A stretch of 13,571 bases of DNA. Origin: Bacteroidetes bacterium UBA7692 (GTDB lineage: Bacteria > Bacteroidota > Bacteroidia > Chitinophagales > LD1). The notes under the pieces are model-generated. The model did no database searches. It was not told the DNA's origin and saw nothing but the letters and a program-made list of their open reading frames with translations. A program made the position numbers and the translations under genes. This document shows positions 6,685 to 13,571 of this stretch, in pieces. Every line of letters begins with the position of its first letter. The first letter of the stretch is position 1. The stretch covers positions 1-13,571 of the forward strand of contig DLGO01000041.1 in NCBI GenBank assembly GCA_002482725.1, read 5' to 3'.

Positions 6685-8346
6685 TTACTCAACTATCGTG
6701 AATTTTTTGGTAGAAGTGATACCGTTTACATTTATAGTAGCCAGGTAAACACCTTTGCTTAGTTTGCCACCTGCTTGCAGTGCCAGGCTGTGGTTGCCTT
6801 GCGCCATGCTGCCATCCTGTAGGGTAGATACTATGCGACCGGCTATATCCTGTACATAAATGCGTACTTCCGCATTTTCTTTCAGGTCAAATGCCAGCTT
6901 GCTGGCACCTGTTATAGGGTTAGGGTAAATGTTTACAGAAGATACCTTGCTGTCTACATTCCTTAATCCTGCTGCTATTGGCATTTCTACAGTATACATG
7001 TAATAGTATAGCTGCATTTCGTCTTTGGTCGTGAAACCAAAAGTTACAATAGGCTCTGTTACATTCCATGTAGTCCTTACACGCATGCCGCTTGTTTTGT
7101 AGTCGATGGGGTGCTGAGGCGTAAAGTAGATGGTAGACGGGTGTTCCCAGTCGTATTTAGCCAAAGGGTATCCTTGCTCGTAGTTGTACAGTCCTTCATA
7201 AATCTGGTTGCCCAGCTTGTTTGGCTGTGTTCCATCGTATTCAAATATATCGAAGTCAGTACCATATTTATGGGTGTGCGATGTCATGCTCCATATATAG
7301 CGCGTTTCGTTTGCGCCATTGTCATCATCATTCATGTAAGCAGTCCTGTTGCCTTGTGGCAATACAAGTGCTGCGTTATTTACCAATTTTGATTTCATTT
7401 CTATGGCACCTGTACCGCGTGGTTGGTAGTTGATATTAAAATAAAAATCAACCGGTAGTATTGCAGTAGCACCGTAATTCTTTACATGGTAGTTAAAATC
7501 CAGGTAGGTTTTTTTATCCCAGAAAAGAGCTGTTCCTTCCGGCAGGTCTATTTCCAGATCATCCTGCCATGATGCGGTTAGCTGCTTGTCTCCATCAAAT
7601 GAACTGGTACCGCCTGTAAGGCTCACTATCCTCAATCCATTTGGTTGAACTGCTGCTTTTGCCGAATCTGTAAATTTAAACAACAGGAAGTGGTGAGACT
7701 CCAGGTTCATAAAACCATCTATTTTGTCTATTTCTACATCTTGTCCAAAGTCGATCTCATTTTTCAAAAGCACTTCTGTTTCCTGTGCGCTGTTGGATGT
7801 ACCTACAAACAAAGGCCCGAAACGTACCTGCTTGCCTGTACCTGAAGTAGGTTTTTTAGGCTTTGCAAGGAATGGATTGGCAGGGTTCCTGTAGTATCCG
7901 TTTACCAATGCTGTGTCTACTGTTTTGCCTGTTTTTGTAGCGCCATTCATTATCCACTGGCGTATCAGTTCCAGTTCTTGTTTTTCCAGCGGTGTATTAG
8001 GCGTTACCGAAGCCATAGAGTCGCCTTCGTTTGCTTCCAGAGCCAGGTCTGTATCAAAATCAAAGTTCGCTTTGCGCAAAAGGTAGCTCTGGTATGGCTG
8101 GTTTACTTTTACCAGTTTGTCTCCTTTTGTTTTTGCCGCTGCGTTACCCGGAGCAACGTTTACCAATGCTGCATAAACATCATTTTCTGTTCCGTCAAAC
8201 TTCAGTGCATCAGCAGACGAAGCGCTGTGGCACGTAGAGTTGGAGCATTTAGTTTGTAGTAGTGAGTGGACCTGGGTAAAAGTATTCTGGGCCGAAGCTC
8301 CGTAAGCACATAAAACACCAAAAGCAAGCGAGTAGACTTTTTTCAT
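6685..8346 (-). CDS. Secreted haem-c-like / copper type II monooxygenase fusion with T9SS sorting domain
   Basis: Read from the ATG at 8346 the protein has 553 residues. A signal peptide (1-19) ends in ASA before Q20. An N-terminal cytochrome-c-like module (about 21-136) has a CX4CH site (C34, C39, H40), a candidate axial Met (M111) and the typical IRQWIMNGA end. The middle (about 170-456) carries the ligand pattern of PHM/dopamine beta-monooxygenase: SHHFLLF (H218, H219) and NYH (H287) for one copper, SHTHKYG (H357, H359) and TKDEM (M444) for the other. The C-terminus (471-553, starting VNIYPNP and ending in KKFTIVE) is a T9SS type A sorting domain, so the protein should be exported across the outer membrane and probably attached there. 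The mature protein has only two cysteines, both in the haem motif, unlike the disulfide-rich animal enzymes. The substrate is unknown; hydroxylation using electrons passed by the haem is an inference. An in-frame extension to 8538 was rejected because the signal peptide fits this start. Confidence 0.88.
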   Translation of the reverse strand: MKKVYSLAFGVLCAYGASAQNTFTQVHSLLQTKCSNSTCHSASSADALKFDGTENDVYAALVNVAPGNAAAKTKGDKLVKVNQPYQSYLLRKANFDFDTDLALEANEGDSMASVTPNTPLEKQELELIRQWIMNGATKTGKTVDTALVNGYYRNPANPFLAKPKKPTSGTGKQVRFGPLFVGTSNSAQETEVLLKNEIDFGQDVEIDKIDGFMNLESHHFLLFKFTDSAKAAVQPNGLRIVSLTGGTSSFDGDKQLTASWQDDLEIDLPEGTALFWDKKTYLDFNYHVKNYGATAILPVDFYFNINYQPRGTGAIEMKSKLVNNAALVLPQGNRTAYMNDDDNGANETRYIWSMTSHTHKYGTDFDIFEYDGTQPNKLGNQIYEGLYNYEQGYPLAKYDWEHPSTIYFTPQHPIDYKTSGMRVRTTWNVTEPIVTFGFTTKDEMQLYYYMYTVEMPIAAGLRNVDSKVSSVNIYPNPITGASKLAFDLKENAEVRIYVQDIAGRIVSTLQDGSMAQGNHSLALQAGGKLSKGVYLATINVNGITSTKKFTIVE

Positions 8347-8421
8347 TTGCGTTAACGAATTGTTTTTTTGTTGGAAGATGTGTGAAGATAACCTATAAAA
8401 AGTACTGTAAAGCACTAATCC

Positions 8422-8451
8422 TAAAATTATTATTGTTAATAAATGACCAAA
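8422..8451 (-). promoter_or_regulatory. Candidate promoter of the secreted haem-copper protein gene
   Basis: On the minus strand TTTG (complement of 8448-8451) is separated by 18 bases from TAATTTTA (complement of 8422-8429), a 7/8 match to TAnnTTTG. Transcription would start near 8415, about 70 bases before the ATG at 8346. This supports the downstream start over the extended one at 8538, which would lie upstream of this promoter. Confidence 0.42.
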
Positions 8452-8517
8452 CTGTGACAATATTACCCGTGTATAATTCGTGTTATGTACACTCGCAACT
8501 AAATTGATATTTGCATA

Positions 8518-9768
8518 ATGATACATTTTGAGCAACACACCCTTGCAAACGGGTTAAAAATATATGTCCACCGCGACGTTTCCACGCCTATTGCCGTAGT
8601 TAATACCTTATATAAAGTAGGCGCGCGCGACGAAAACCCAAACCGCACCGGCTTCGCCCACCTTTTCGAGCATTTCATGTTCGAGGGGTCGGTTAATATA
8701 CCCGAGTTCGATACACCGCTGCAAACAGCAGGCGGCGAGAACAATGCCTTTACCAGCAACGATATCACCAACTATTACGACATCATCCCGGCTAATAATC
8801 TGGAAACGGCTTTCTGGTTGGAAAGCGATCGCATGCTCAGCCTCAATTTTGATGAGGAGAGCCTGAATACACAAAAGAAAGTGGTGATGGAAGAGTTCAA
8901 AGAGCACTACATCAACCAGCCTTATGGCGATGTATGGCACAAAATGAGCGCACTGGCTTACAAAACGCACCCCTACCAATGGCCTACCATAGGCAAGGAA
9001 TTGAGCCACGTGGAGAATGTTACCATGCAGGAATTCAAGGATTTCTTTTTTCACTACTACCGCCCAAACAATGCGGTGATGGTGGTAGGCGGCAATGTAG
9101 ACCCCGATAAGGTATTCAAGCTGGCAGAGAAATGGTACGGTGGCATAGAGCGCGGCAAGAGCGAAGTAGTACGTAACCTGCCAAAGGAGCCAACCCAGAC
9201 AGCGGCTCGCGTGCAAGAGACGCATGCCGATGTACCGGTTAATGCTATATACAAAGCATATAAGATGTGCGAAAAGGCAAGCCCCGAGTACCAGGCATCT
9301 GACCTGCTGCGCGATTTGCTGAGCACCGGCGACTCTTCGCGCTTGTATCAGGAACTGGTAAAAGAGAAAAAGATATTCAGCAGCATTACAGCCTACACTA
9401 CCGAAACGATAGATGAAGGCTTGTTCTTTGTAGAAGGTAAGCTGAATGAAGGCATAGCCATGCAGGCAGCCGACAAAGCCATTCAGGATGTGCTGAAAGA
9501 AGTAGTAAATACAAAAATCAACGAACAGGAGTTCATCAAGGTGAAGAATAAGATGGAGTCTTACCTCGTATTCAGCGAAATAAATGTGCTGAACCGCGCC
9601 ATGAACATAGCTTTCTACGATATGCTGGGCGATGTGAATGGTGTAAACCAGGAACTTGAAAAATACCGCGCAGTAACTACTGAGAAATTGCAGGAAACAG
9701 CAGCGGGCATATTTGATGAAAACAAATGCAGCACCCTGCACTACTATGCAAAACCTGCAACCAAGTAA
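8518..9768 (+). CDS. M16 family zinc metallopeptidase, catalytic subunit
   Basis: A 416-residue single-unit M16B peptidase (processing-peptidase/pitrilysin type). The inverted zinc motif HLFEH at 48-52 supplies H48 and H52 as ligands and E51 as the catalytic base. The third ligand is probably E125 or E126 in KKVVMEEF. The C-terminal half (about 170-400) is the inactive partner domain; SSRLYQEL lies at 273-280, but the following stretch lacks the usual GLAY-type tyrosine. No signal peptide is present, so a cytoplasmic location is likely, in contrast to many periplasmic Bacteroidota M16 proteins. The next gene follows after 27 bases and complements this protein's missing element, so the two probably form a heterodimer that degrades peptides. 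The ATG at 8518 is the natural start because the N-terminal strand follows at once. The upstream divergent region shows no convincing + strand promoter or Shine-Dalgarno sequence. Confidence 0.93.
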   Translation: MIHFEQHTLANGLKIYVHRDVSTPIAVVNTLYKVGARDENPNRTGFAHLFEHFMFEGSVNIPEFDTPLQTAGGENNAFTSNDITNYYDIIPANNLETAFWLESDRMLSLNFDEESLNTQKKVVMEEFKEHYINQPYGDVWHKMSALAYKTHPYQWPTIGKELSHVENVTMQEFKDFFFHYYRPNNAVMVVGGNVDPDKVFKLAEKWYGGIERGKSEVVRNLPKEPTQTAARVQETHADVPVNAIYKAYKMCEKASPEYQASDLLRDLLSTGDSSRLYQELVKEKKIFSSITAYTTETIDEGLFFVEGKLNEGIAMQAADKAIQDVLKEVVNTKINEQEFIKVKNKMESYLVFSEINVLNRAMNIAFYDMLGDVNGVNQELEKYRAVTTEKLQETAAGIFDENKCSTLHYYAKPATK

Positions 9769-9795
9769 CCAAAAATTAAAAAGAGAGAAGAAAAA

Positions 9796-11067
9796 ATGGA
9801 TAGGACAATAGCACCCGCAATAGATAAGATAGAATCGGTTACACTTCCCCAAGTGTTGAAGTTTACCCTCGATAATGGATTGAATGTACACGCCATCAAT
9901 GCCGGTGAACAGGATGTGGTAAAGATTGAATTTGTATTTAAGGCCGGTAAATGGTACGAGAACAAGAACCTGGTAGCAGATCTGGCAGGCCGCATGCTCC
10001 GCGAGGGCACCCGCACCAAAACCGCAAAAGAGGTAGCTGACTTCTTCGATTTCTACGGGTCCAACTTCGGTACCTCTTCGGGCAATGAAGTAGCCTCTGT
10101 TAGCCTTACCTGTCTTACCAAATACCTGGAGGTGCAGCTGCCTTTGCTGTTCGAAATTTTCACCGATGCAGTAATGCCCGAGAGCGAACTGAAAACAGTG
10201 ATCACAAACCGCAAGCAGAAGCTGTCTGTTAACCTGCAGAAAAATGACTTTTTGTGCAACCGCTATTTTGTACAGGCACTTTGGGGGCCACAGCATCCTT
10301 ATGGCCGTGTTACGGAGGCCGCAGACTTGGATGCAGTAAATGTATCGTACCTGCTTGGTTTCTACAAAGAGTACTATAATGCTTCCAACTGCTTCGTATT
10401 GCTTTCGGGCAAATTTTCCGAGGGCTTGCTGATTGCGCTGAACAATATATTCGGCGTTAAGGAATTTGCAGGCAATAAATCTTCTACAGATATAAAGCAT
10501 GCAGTGATTCAATCTCCATCGCTTATACAGCACTTCGAGCGCGAAAACTCTGTGCAGAGCGCATTGCAGGTAGGTACGCATACCATGGACAAAACAGATT
10601 TGCTGTTCCCTAAGCTTACAGTATTGAACACCATTTTTGGCGGCTACTTCGGTTCCCGCCTTATGAGCAATATCCGCGAGGAGAAAGGCTATACCTACGG
10701 CATCTATTCTTCCCTGGCTACATATCCGCACGGTACATTTATCGATATCGGCAGCGAAGTAGGCAAAGAAGTGCGCGAAGCTACCCTTCAGGAAATAAAG
10801 AATGAGGTAGACCTTCTCCGCACCGAGTTAATAGACGAAGAGGAACTGCAAACAGTAAAAAACTACATGAGCGGCAAGGTGCTGCGCAGTGTCGATGGCC
10901 CTATGCGCTACGCAGATACTGTAAAAGGCCTTTTGCTCTACAACCAGGACGCCGACTACATACACAGGCTATTGCGCGACATTCACGCCGTTACCGCAGA
11001 GGAGCTAAATGAGCTTGCGCTGAAATACTACGACTACGACAAAATGTATAAGGTTACTGTAGGGTAA
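9796..11067 (+). CDS. M16 family peptidase-like partner subunit (zinc site lost)
   Basis: A 423-residue M16B homologue in the same operon as the catalytic subunit. The place of the HxxEH motif is taken by LAGRMLREGT (63-72), so it cannot bind zinc there. The C-terminal half holds the canonical FGGYFGSRLM (281-290) and EEKGYTYGIY (295-304) segments. R288 and the following tyrosines (299/301) form the Arg/Tyr pair that grips substrate in M16 enzymes. Known two-gene M16B systems split zinc and Arg/Tyr elements between subunits in this way, and the pair here fits that pattern. The start ATG is preceded by a purine-only stretch (GAGAGAAG at 9783-9790) that may serve as ribosome binding site. No signal peptide is evident. 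The gene ends before a hairpin at 11092-11144. Confidence 0.92.
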   Translation: MDRTIAPAIDKIESVTLPQVLKFTLDNGLNVHAINAGEQDVVKIEFVFKAGKWYENKNLVADLAGRMLREGTRTKTAKEVADFFDFYGSNFGTSSGNEVASVSLTCLTKYLEVQLPLLFEIFTDAVMPESELKTVITNRKQKLSVNLQKNDFLCNRYFVQALWGPQHPYGRVTEAADLDAVNVSYLLGFYKEYYNASNCFVLLSGKFSEGLLIALNNIFGVKEFAGNKSSTDIKHAVIQSPSLIQHFERENSVQSALQVGTHTMDKTDLLFPKLTVLNTIFGGYFGSRLMSNIREEKGYTYGIYSSLATYPHGTFIDIGSEVGKEVREATLQEIKNEVDLLRTELIDEEELQTVKNYMSGKVLRSVDGPMRYADTVKGLLLYNQDADYIHRLLRDIHAVTAEELNELALKYYDYDKMYKVTVG

Positions 11068-11091
11068 TTGAAGAATACTCTAACTTTTTGT

Positions 11092-11144
11092 GTCGAGGCA
11101 AAAAGTAAGGCAAGAAAAAACATATGGATTTCTTTTTGCCTGAC
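11092..11144 (+). terminator. Hairpin between convergent genes, probable terminator
   Basis: AGGCAAAAAG (11096-11105) pairs perfectly over 10 bp with CTTTTTGCCT (11132-11141). GTC at 11092-11094 and GAC at 11142-11144 extend the stem past one bulged G. The sequence after the stem on the + strand is T-rich (TACTTCTTTTCT) but not a clean T tract, and the 26-base loop is long. It lies 24 bases after the second M16 gene and 41 bases from the end of the convergent transporter gene. It most likely ends the M16 operon; action on the opposite strand is possible. Confidence 0.55.
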
Positions 11145-11185
11145 TACTTCTTTTCTGGGTTGTTGAATTGAAATTTCAAAACACC

Positions 11186-12475
11186 CTACCTCACATATTC
11201 CTTCACATCTGCCCACACCTGCTGTAGGTATTGTATATCGCTCTTCTGCGGTAGCAGCAGCTTTATGCTCATTTTGTTCTCTGCAAAAAAGAAGAACTTG
11301 AACAGGAACCCGCTTGCTACAAAGGAGCATGTGGCAGCAAGGGCCGCTCCGCTCATTTCGTATTTTGGTATCCACAGCAGACACAGTGTTAAGCTTACGA
11401 TAAAAGCAAAGGAATAGATAGCATTTACCAGCTTGTACCTGCGCATAGCCGTAAAGTAGCTGCTGAAGATGATAACGAAAGTATAAGCCCATATACCCGG
11501 GAACAGGTACTTGACCGCATACTTGATGTACATGAACCCATCGCCGAATATCTCGGCATATACCCGCACCGGCACCATAAACAGTAGCAGCAGCGCCAGC
11601 GCACTGCCATATATGCTGAAACGCAGGTATTTGAGCGTGCGGGCAGGGGAGGGGTTTCGTATAGTCTGGGTGTAGTTGATGGACGCCATGCTGCGGCTCA
11701 GTATCCATACTGTCTCCAGTATAGAGATACCTACTGAATAGATACCCAGCCTCAGGTATGCCTGGTCTTTGATGGTGCCGAAAAGGAAAAAGTAAAAGCG
11801 GAGGTTTAGCAACTGCAGCAGCTCCGTTACCTGAAAATTGAAGCTTTGCTTCAATAGCGATTTTACTTCCGGTTCATCATCATCGCTCTCCTGCGTCAGT
11901 TCCTTTTGCAGCATCCAGAAGCTGAATACAAGGCTAAGCGCATTCGAAACGATCAATGCCTTCAGCACTATGTCTATATGCTTCATGTTCAGCGCATAGA
12001 AGCAGGTGCTTATAATGGCTGTTTGCAGCACTATGGGCAGTGCTCCCAGAAAATTGTATGGTCCAAAATCCTGCTTGCCCAGGTAAAAGTTCTGGTTGGC
12101 AAACAACATGCCGTTCAGGCAGGCTATCAGCGCACAGTGCCCTGCTATAAAGCCTGTAGAAGGTATCAGGAATTCCAGTACAACCCACGAGCCTATGCCC
12201 ACTATCAGGCACCAGCCATAGCTCAGAAAGAGTATCCTCCTTGGCTCTGCTTTGTCTACCTGCTGCGCCAGGCCCTGCCCGCCCACAAAAGCTGTAATAA
12301 ATACAATAAAGGATATAATGGTAATGGCCAATGTAATCTCACCCTTTGCCGCAGGGCCCAACGACCTGCTCACCATCAGCACAATAAAAAAATTGAGGAT
12401 GGTGGATAGCAATCTTGCCAGTATGGTATTTGATATAATACGGGGCAACTGTTCTGTTCTGTTTAAGCACTGCAA
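11186..12475 (-). CDS. MOP-superfamily polysaccharide flippase-like membrane protein (Wzx/RfbX type)
   Basis: A 429-residue integral membrane protein with about twelve hydrophobic segments (near 13-35, 45-66, 82-104, 108-127, 141-162, 168-189, 215-233, 240-260, 284-302, 323-342, 350-369 and 375-398). The N-terminal pattern ILNFFIVLMVSRSLGPAAKGE is typical of polysaccharide biosynthesis proteins that flip lipid-linked sugar units across the inner membrane. An acidic loop (QESDDDEPE, about 195-203) splits the two halves, as in this family. No glycosyltransferase or other polysaccharide gene is adjacent, so the lipid-linked substrate is unknown. No in-frame ATG exists before M34, which lies within the first membrane segment. 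The likely start is TTG at 12475 (an in-frame TAA sits three codons upstream), with TTG at 12448 as an alternative. Family assignment rests on topology and the N-terminal pattern and is less certain than for the enzymes. Confidence 0.78.
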   Translation of the reverse strand: MQCLNRTEQLPRIISNTILARLLSTILNFFIVLMVSRSLGPAAKGEITLAITIISFIVFITAFVGGQGLAQQVDKAEPRRILFLSYGWCLIVGIGSWVVLEFLIPSTGFIAGHCALIACLNGMLFANQNFYLGKQDFGPYNFLGALPIVLQTAIISTCFYALNMKHIDIVLKALIVSNALSLVFSFWMLQKELTQESDDDEPEVKSLLKQSFNFQVTELLQLLNLRFYFFLFGTIKDQAYLRLGIYSVGISILETVWILSRSMASINYTQTIRNPSPARTLKYLRFSIYGSALALLLLFMVPVRVYAEIFGDGFMYIKYAVKYLFPGIWAYTFVIIFSSYFTAMRRYKLVNAIYSFAFIVSLTLCLLWIPKYEMSGAALAATCSFVASGFLFKFFFFAENKMSIKLLLPQKSDIQYLQQVWADVKEYVR

Positions 12476-12533
12476 AATACATTAATCGCTAACTATTTGT
12501 GAATGTGTCTTGCAATTCATTGTTTTGCCACCA

Positions 12534-13205
12534 ATGAGCATAATACTAGAAGCTAAGAATATCCGTAAAAAATACGGTTCGCTGGAAGTGCTGAAAGGCG
12601 TTTCCCTTACCGTAAATCGTGGTGAGATAATTTCCCTGGTGGGGGCTTCGGGTGCGGGCAAAAGCACGTTGTTGCACATTGTCGGCACACTGGACAAACC
12701 GGATTCGGGCGAGGTGCTTATCAATGGTAAGAACCCACTTTTGCTAAAGGAGGCTGCACTGGCTGCTTTCAGGAACAAAAATATTGGCTTCATATTCCAG
12801 TTCCACCATCTACTGCCTGAGTTTACGGCGCTTGAAAACGTGTGCATACCTTCTTATATAGCCAATGGCAATAAAAAGGAAGCAGAGCAAAGGGCAAAGG
12901 AACTGCTGCAGCTATTGAAGCTGGAGCACCGTATACACCATAAGCCCAACCAGCTATCCGGAGGTGAGCAGCAGCGAGTGGCAGTTGCCCGTGCCTTGAT
13001 GAACAAGCCTGCTATTATCCTGGCCGATGAGCCATCCGGCAACCTGGATACCAACAATGCCAAAGACCTGCACAAGCTGTTTTTTGAGCTGCGCGACCAG
13101 CTAAACCAGACATTCATCATAGTAACCCACAATGAAGAGTTGGCTGATATGGCCGACCGCAAAATATCGATGAAGGACGGTAATATTATTGCCCCGGGTG
13201 CATAG
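12534..13205 (+). CDS. lolD: LolD-like ABC transporter ATP-binding protein
   Basis: A 223-residue ABC ATPase of the LolD/MacB class, which powers lipoprotein release or related extrusion from the inner membrane. Walker A GASGAGKST is at 37-45 (K43), the Q-loop glutamine at 89 in FIFQFHHLLPEFTALENV, the signature LSGGEQQR at 141-148, Walker B IILADEPSGNLD at 161-172 (D165, E166) and the H-loop VTHNEE at 197-202 (H199). The FQFHHLLPEFTALENV segment and the SGNLD ending are characteristic of LolD. The permease partners (LolC/LolE) are not in the window, which is usual when lolD stands alone in Bacteroidota. The ATG at 12534 is preferred over an upstream in-frame TTG (12510) because ABC proteins of this class begin close to the first strand (IILEAKNIRKKYG). 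The gene diverges from the flippase-like gene and its stop lies four bases from the end of the next, convergent gene. Confidence 0.92.
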   Translation: MSIILEAKNIRKKYGSLEVLKGVSLTVNRGEIISLVGASGAGKSTLLHIVGTLDKPDSGEVLINGKNPLLLKEAALAAFRNKNIGFIFQFHHLLPEFTALENVCIPSYIANGNKKEAEQRAKELLQLLKLEHRIHHKPNQLSGGEQQRVAVARALMNKPAIILADEPSGNLDTNNAKDLHKLFFELRDQLNQTFIIVTHNEELADMADRKISMKDGNIIAPGA

Positions 13206-13209
13206 TAAT

Positions 13210-13571
13210 CTAAGCGGGCTTATCTACTACATGCCATGTATGGTCGCTCAGTAATTTTATACTGGCGCTGAAGGTGTACGGGCAGCGGCCGCCCCATTCT
13301 TCGGGTGCTATCAGCGATAGCACCGGCTTGTCGCTTTTGTTCCTGTACAGGTGGTAGGTATGCCCTATCACTGGTTTAAAGTTCAGGTCGGCCTTGTATA
13401 TTTCCTCCGAAAAATTAATTCTGTCGTGTACTTCCTGGGCCTCCTGCAGCAATGCCTCTACCTGCCTTTTAATGCGCTGTAGTTGTACATCGCTCTGCTC
13501 GTACATGGCTGCCAGCGCCAATCCCTTGGTTTTGCCTTTATCTATCGGCTTTATTATGGCGCTGCCTACCG
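13210..13571 (-). CDS. DUF2452 family protein, N-terminus outside the window
   Basis: The reading frame enters from the right edge and ends at the TAG at 13210-13212, giving 119 visible residues plus a split codon. Visible features are GSAIIKPIDKGKTKGLAL near the edge, a helical stretch rich in Gln and Glu (VQLQRIKRQVEALLQEAQEV), then IGHTYHLY, LSLIAPEEWG and LLSDHTWHVV. This pattern matches the uncharacterised DUF2452 family found in Bacteroidota and other bacteria and some eukaryotes. I know of no established function. No signal peptide or membrane segment is seen in the available part. An internal TTG at 13521 is not taken as the start, because the frame stays open and family-like up to the window end. 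It converges with lolD with a four-base gap. Confidence 0.8.
   Translation of the reverse strand, partial: VGSAIIKPIDKGKTKGLALAAMYEQSDVQLQRIKRQVEALLQEAQEVHDRINFSEEIYKADLNFKPVIGHTYHLYRNKSDKPVLSLIAPEEWGGRCPYTFSASIKLLSDHTWHVVDKPA

Noticed and set aside
8472..8477. TATAAT resembling a sigma-70 -10 box before the M16 operon
   Set aside because: The best -35-like element is only 12 bases upstream, and Bacteroidota use a different promoter pattern.
8347..8538. 64-residue N-terminal extension of the secreted haem-copper protein
   Set aside because: A clear signal peptide begins at the ATG at 8346. The extension would overlap the divergent M16 start and lie upstream of the promoter boxes at 8422-8451.
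8608..10731. 707-codon open frame on the minus strand opposite both M16 genes
   Set aside because: It spans two well-supported genes and their spacer. Its translation is rich in Cys, Tyr and His without domain pattern. It reflects codon bias of the real genes that avoids stops in the antisense frame.
12510..12533. Upstream TTG start for LolD
   Set aside because: The eight extra residues do not fit the ABC fold start; the ATG at 12534 is closer to the family's usual N-terminus.

Overview
The window looks like a chromosomal segment of a Bacteroidota bacterium, most likely of the Chitinophagales/Chitinophagaceae type. The evidence is a secreted protein with a type A C-terminal domain of the type IX secretion system (T9SS), promoter-like boxes resembling the Bacteroidota pattern (TTTG, about 18-20 bases, TAnnTTTG), mostly absent Shine-Dalgarno sequences, and a C-terminal DUF2452-like fragment at the right edge. 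No tRNA, rRNA, CRISPR array or insertion sequence was seen. The species call is an inference.

Layout. Positions 1-100 hold the last 32 codons of a probable surface protein, followed by a strong intrinsic terminator (162-192). A short AT-rich leader with two pairs of direct repeats (302-320 and 344-381) precedes a two-gene + strand operon (394-4549): a Y-family polymerase (DinB, Pol IV) and, four bases later, a short DnaE-type C-family polymerase with intact polymerase aspartates but a degenerate PHP domain. This looks like a translesion or mutasome pair. It runs head-on, 12 bases away, into a 632-residue tandem PhyH-type dioxygenase on the minus strand (4562-6460).

Upstream of that gene, also on the minus strand but separated by its own promoter and a terminator, lies a 553-residue secreted protein (6685-8346). 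It combines a haem-c-like CX4CH domain, a copper type II monooxygenase fold (PHM/DBM-like, all six copper ligands visible) and a T9SS sorting domain. Divergent from it are two M16 peptidase genes (8518-11067). The first carries the zinc site and the second the Arg/Tyr substrate-binding element, as in heterodimeric M16B proteases.

A hairpin (11092-11144) separates them from a convergent MOP-superfamily membrane transporter (11186-12475), which has no usable ATG and seems to start at TTG. A LolD-like ABC ATPase (12534-13205) diverges from it and converges, four bases apart, with the truncated DUF2452 gene. Apart from the dinB-dnaE pair and the M16 pair, the genes appear to be independent units. 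The most unusual items are the haem-copper-T9SS fusion, the dinB-dnaE operon with its repeat-bearing leader, and the two-active-site dioxygenase.
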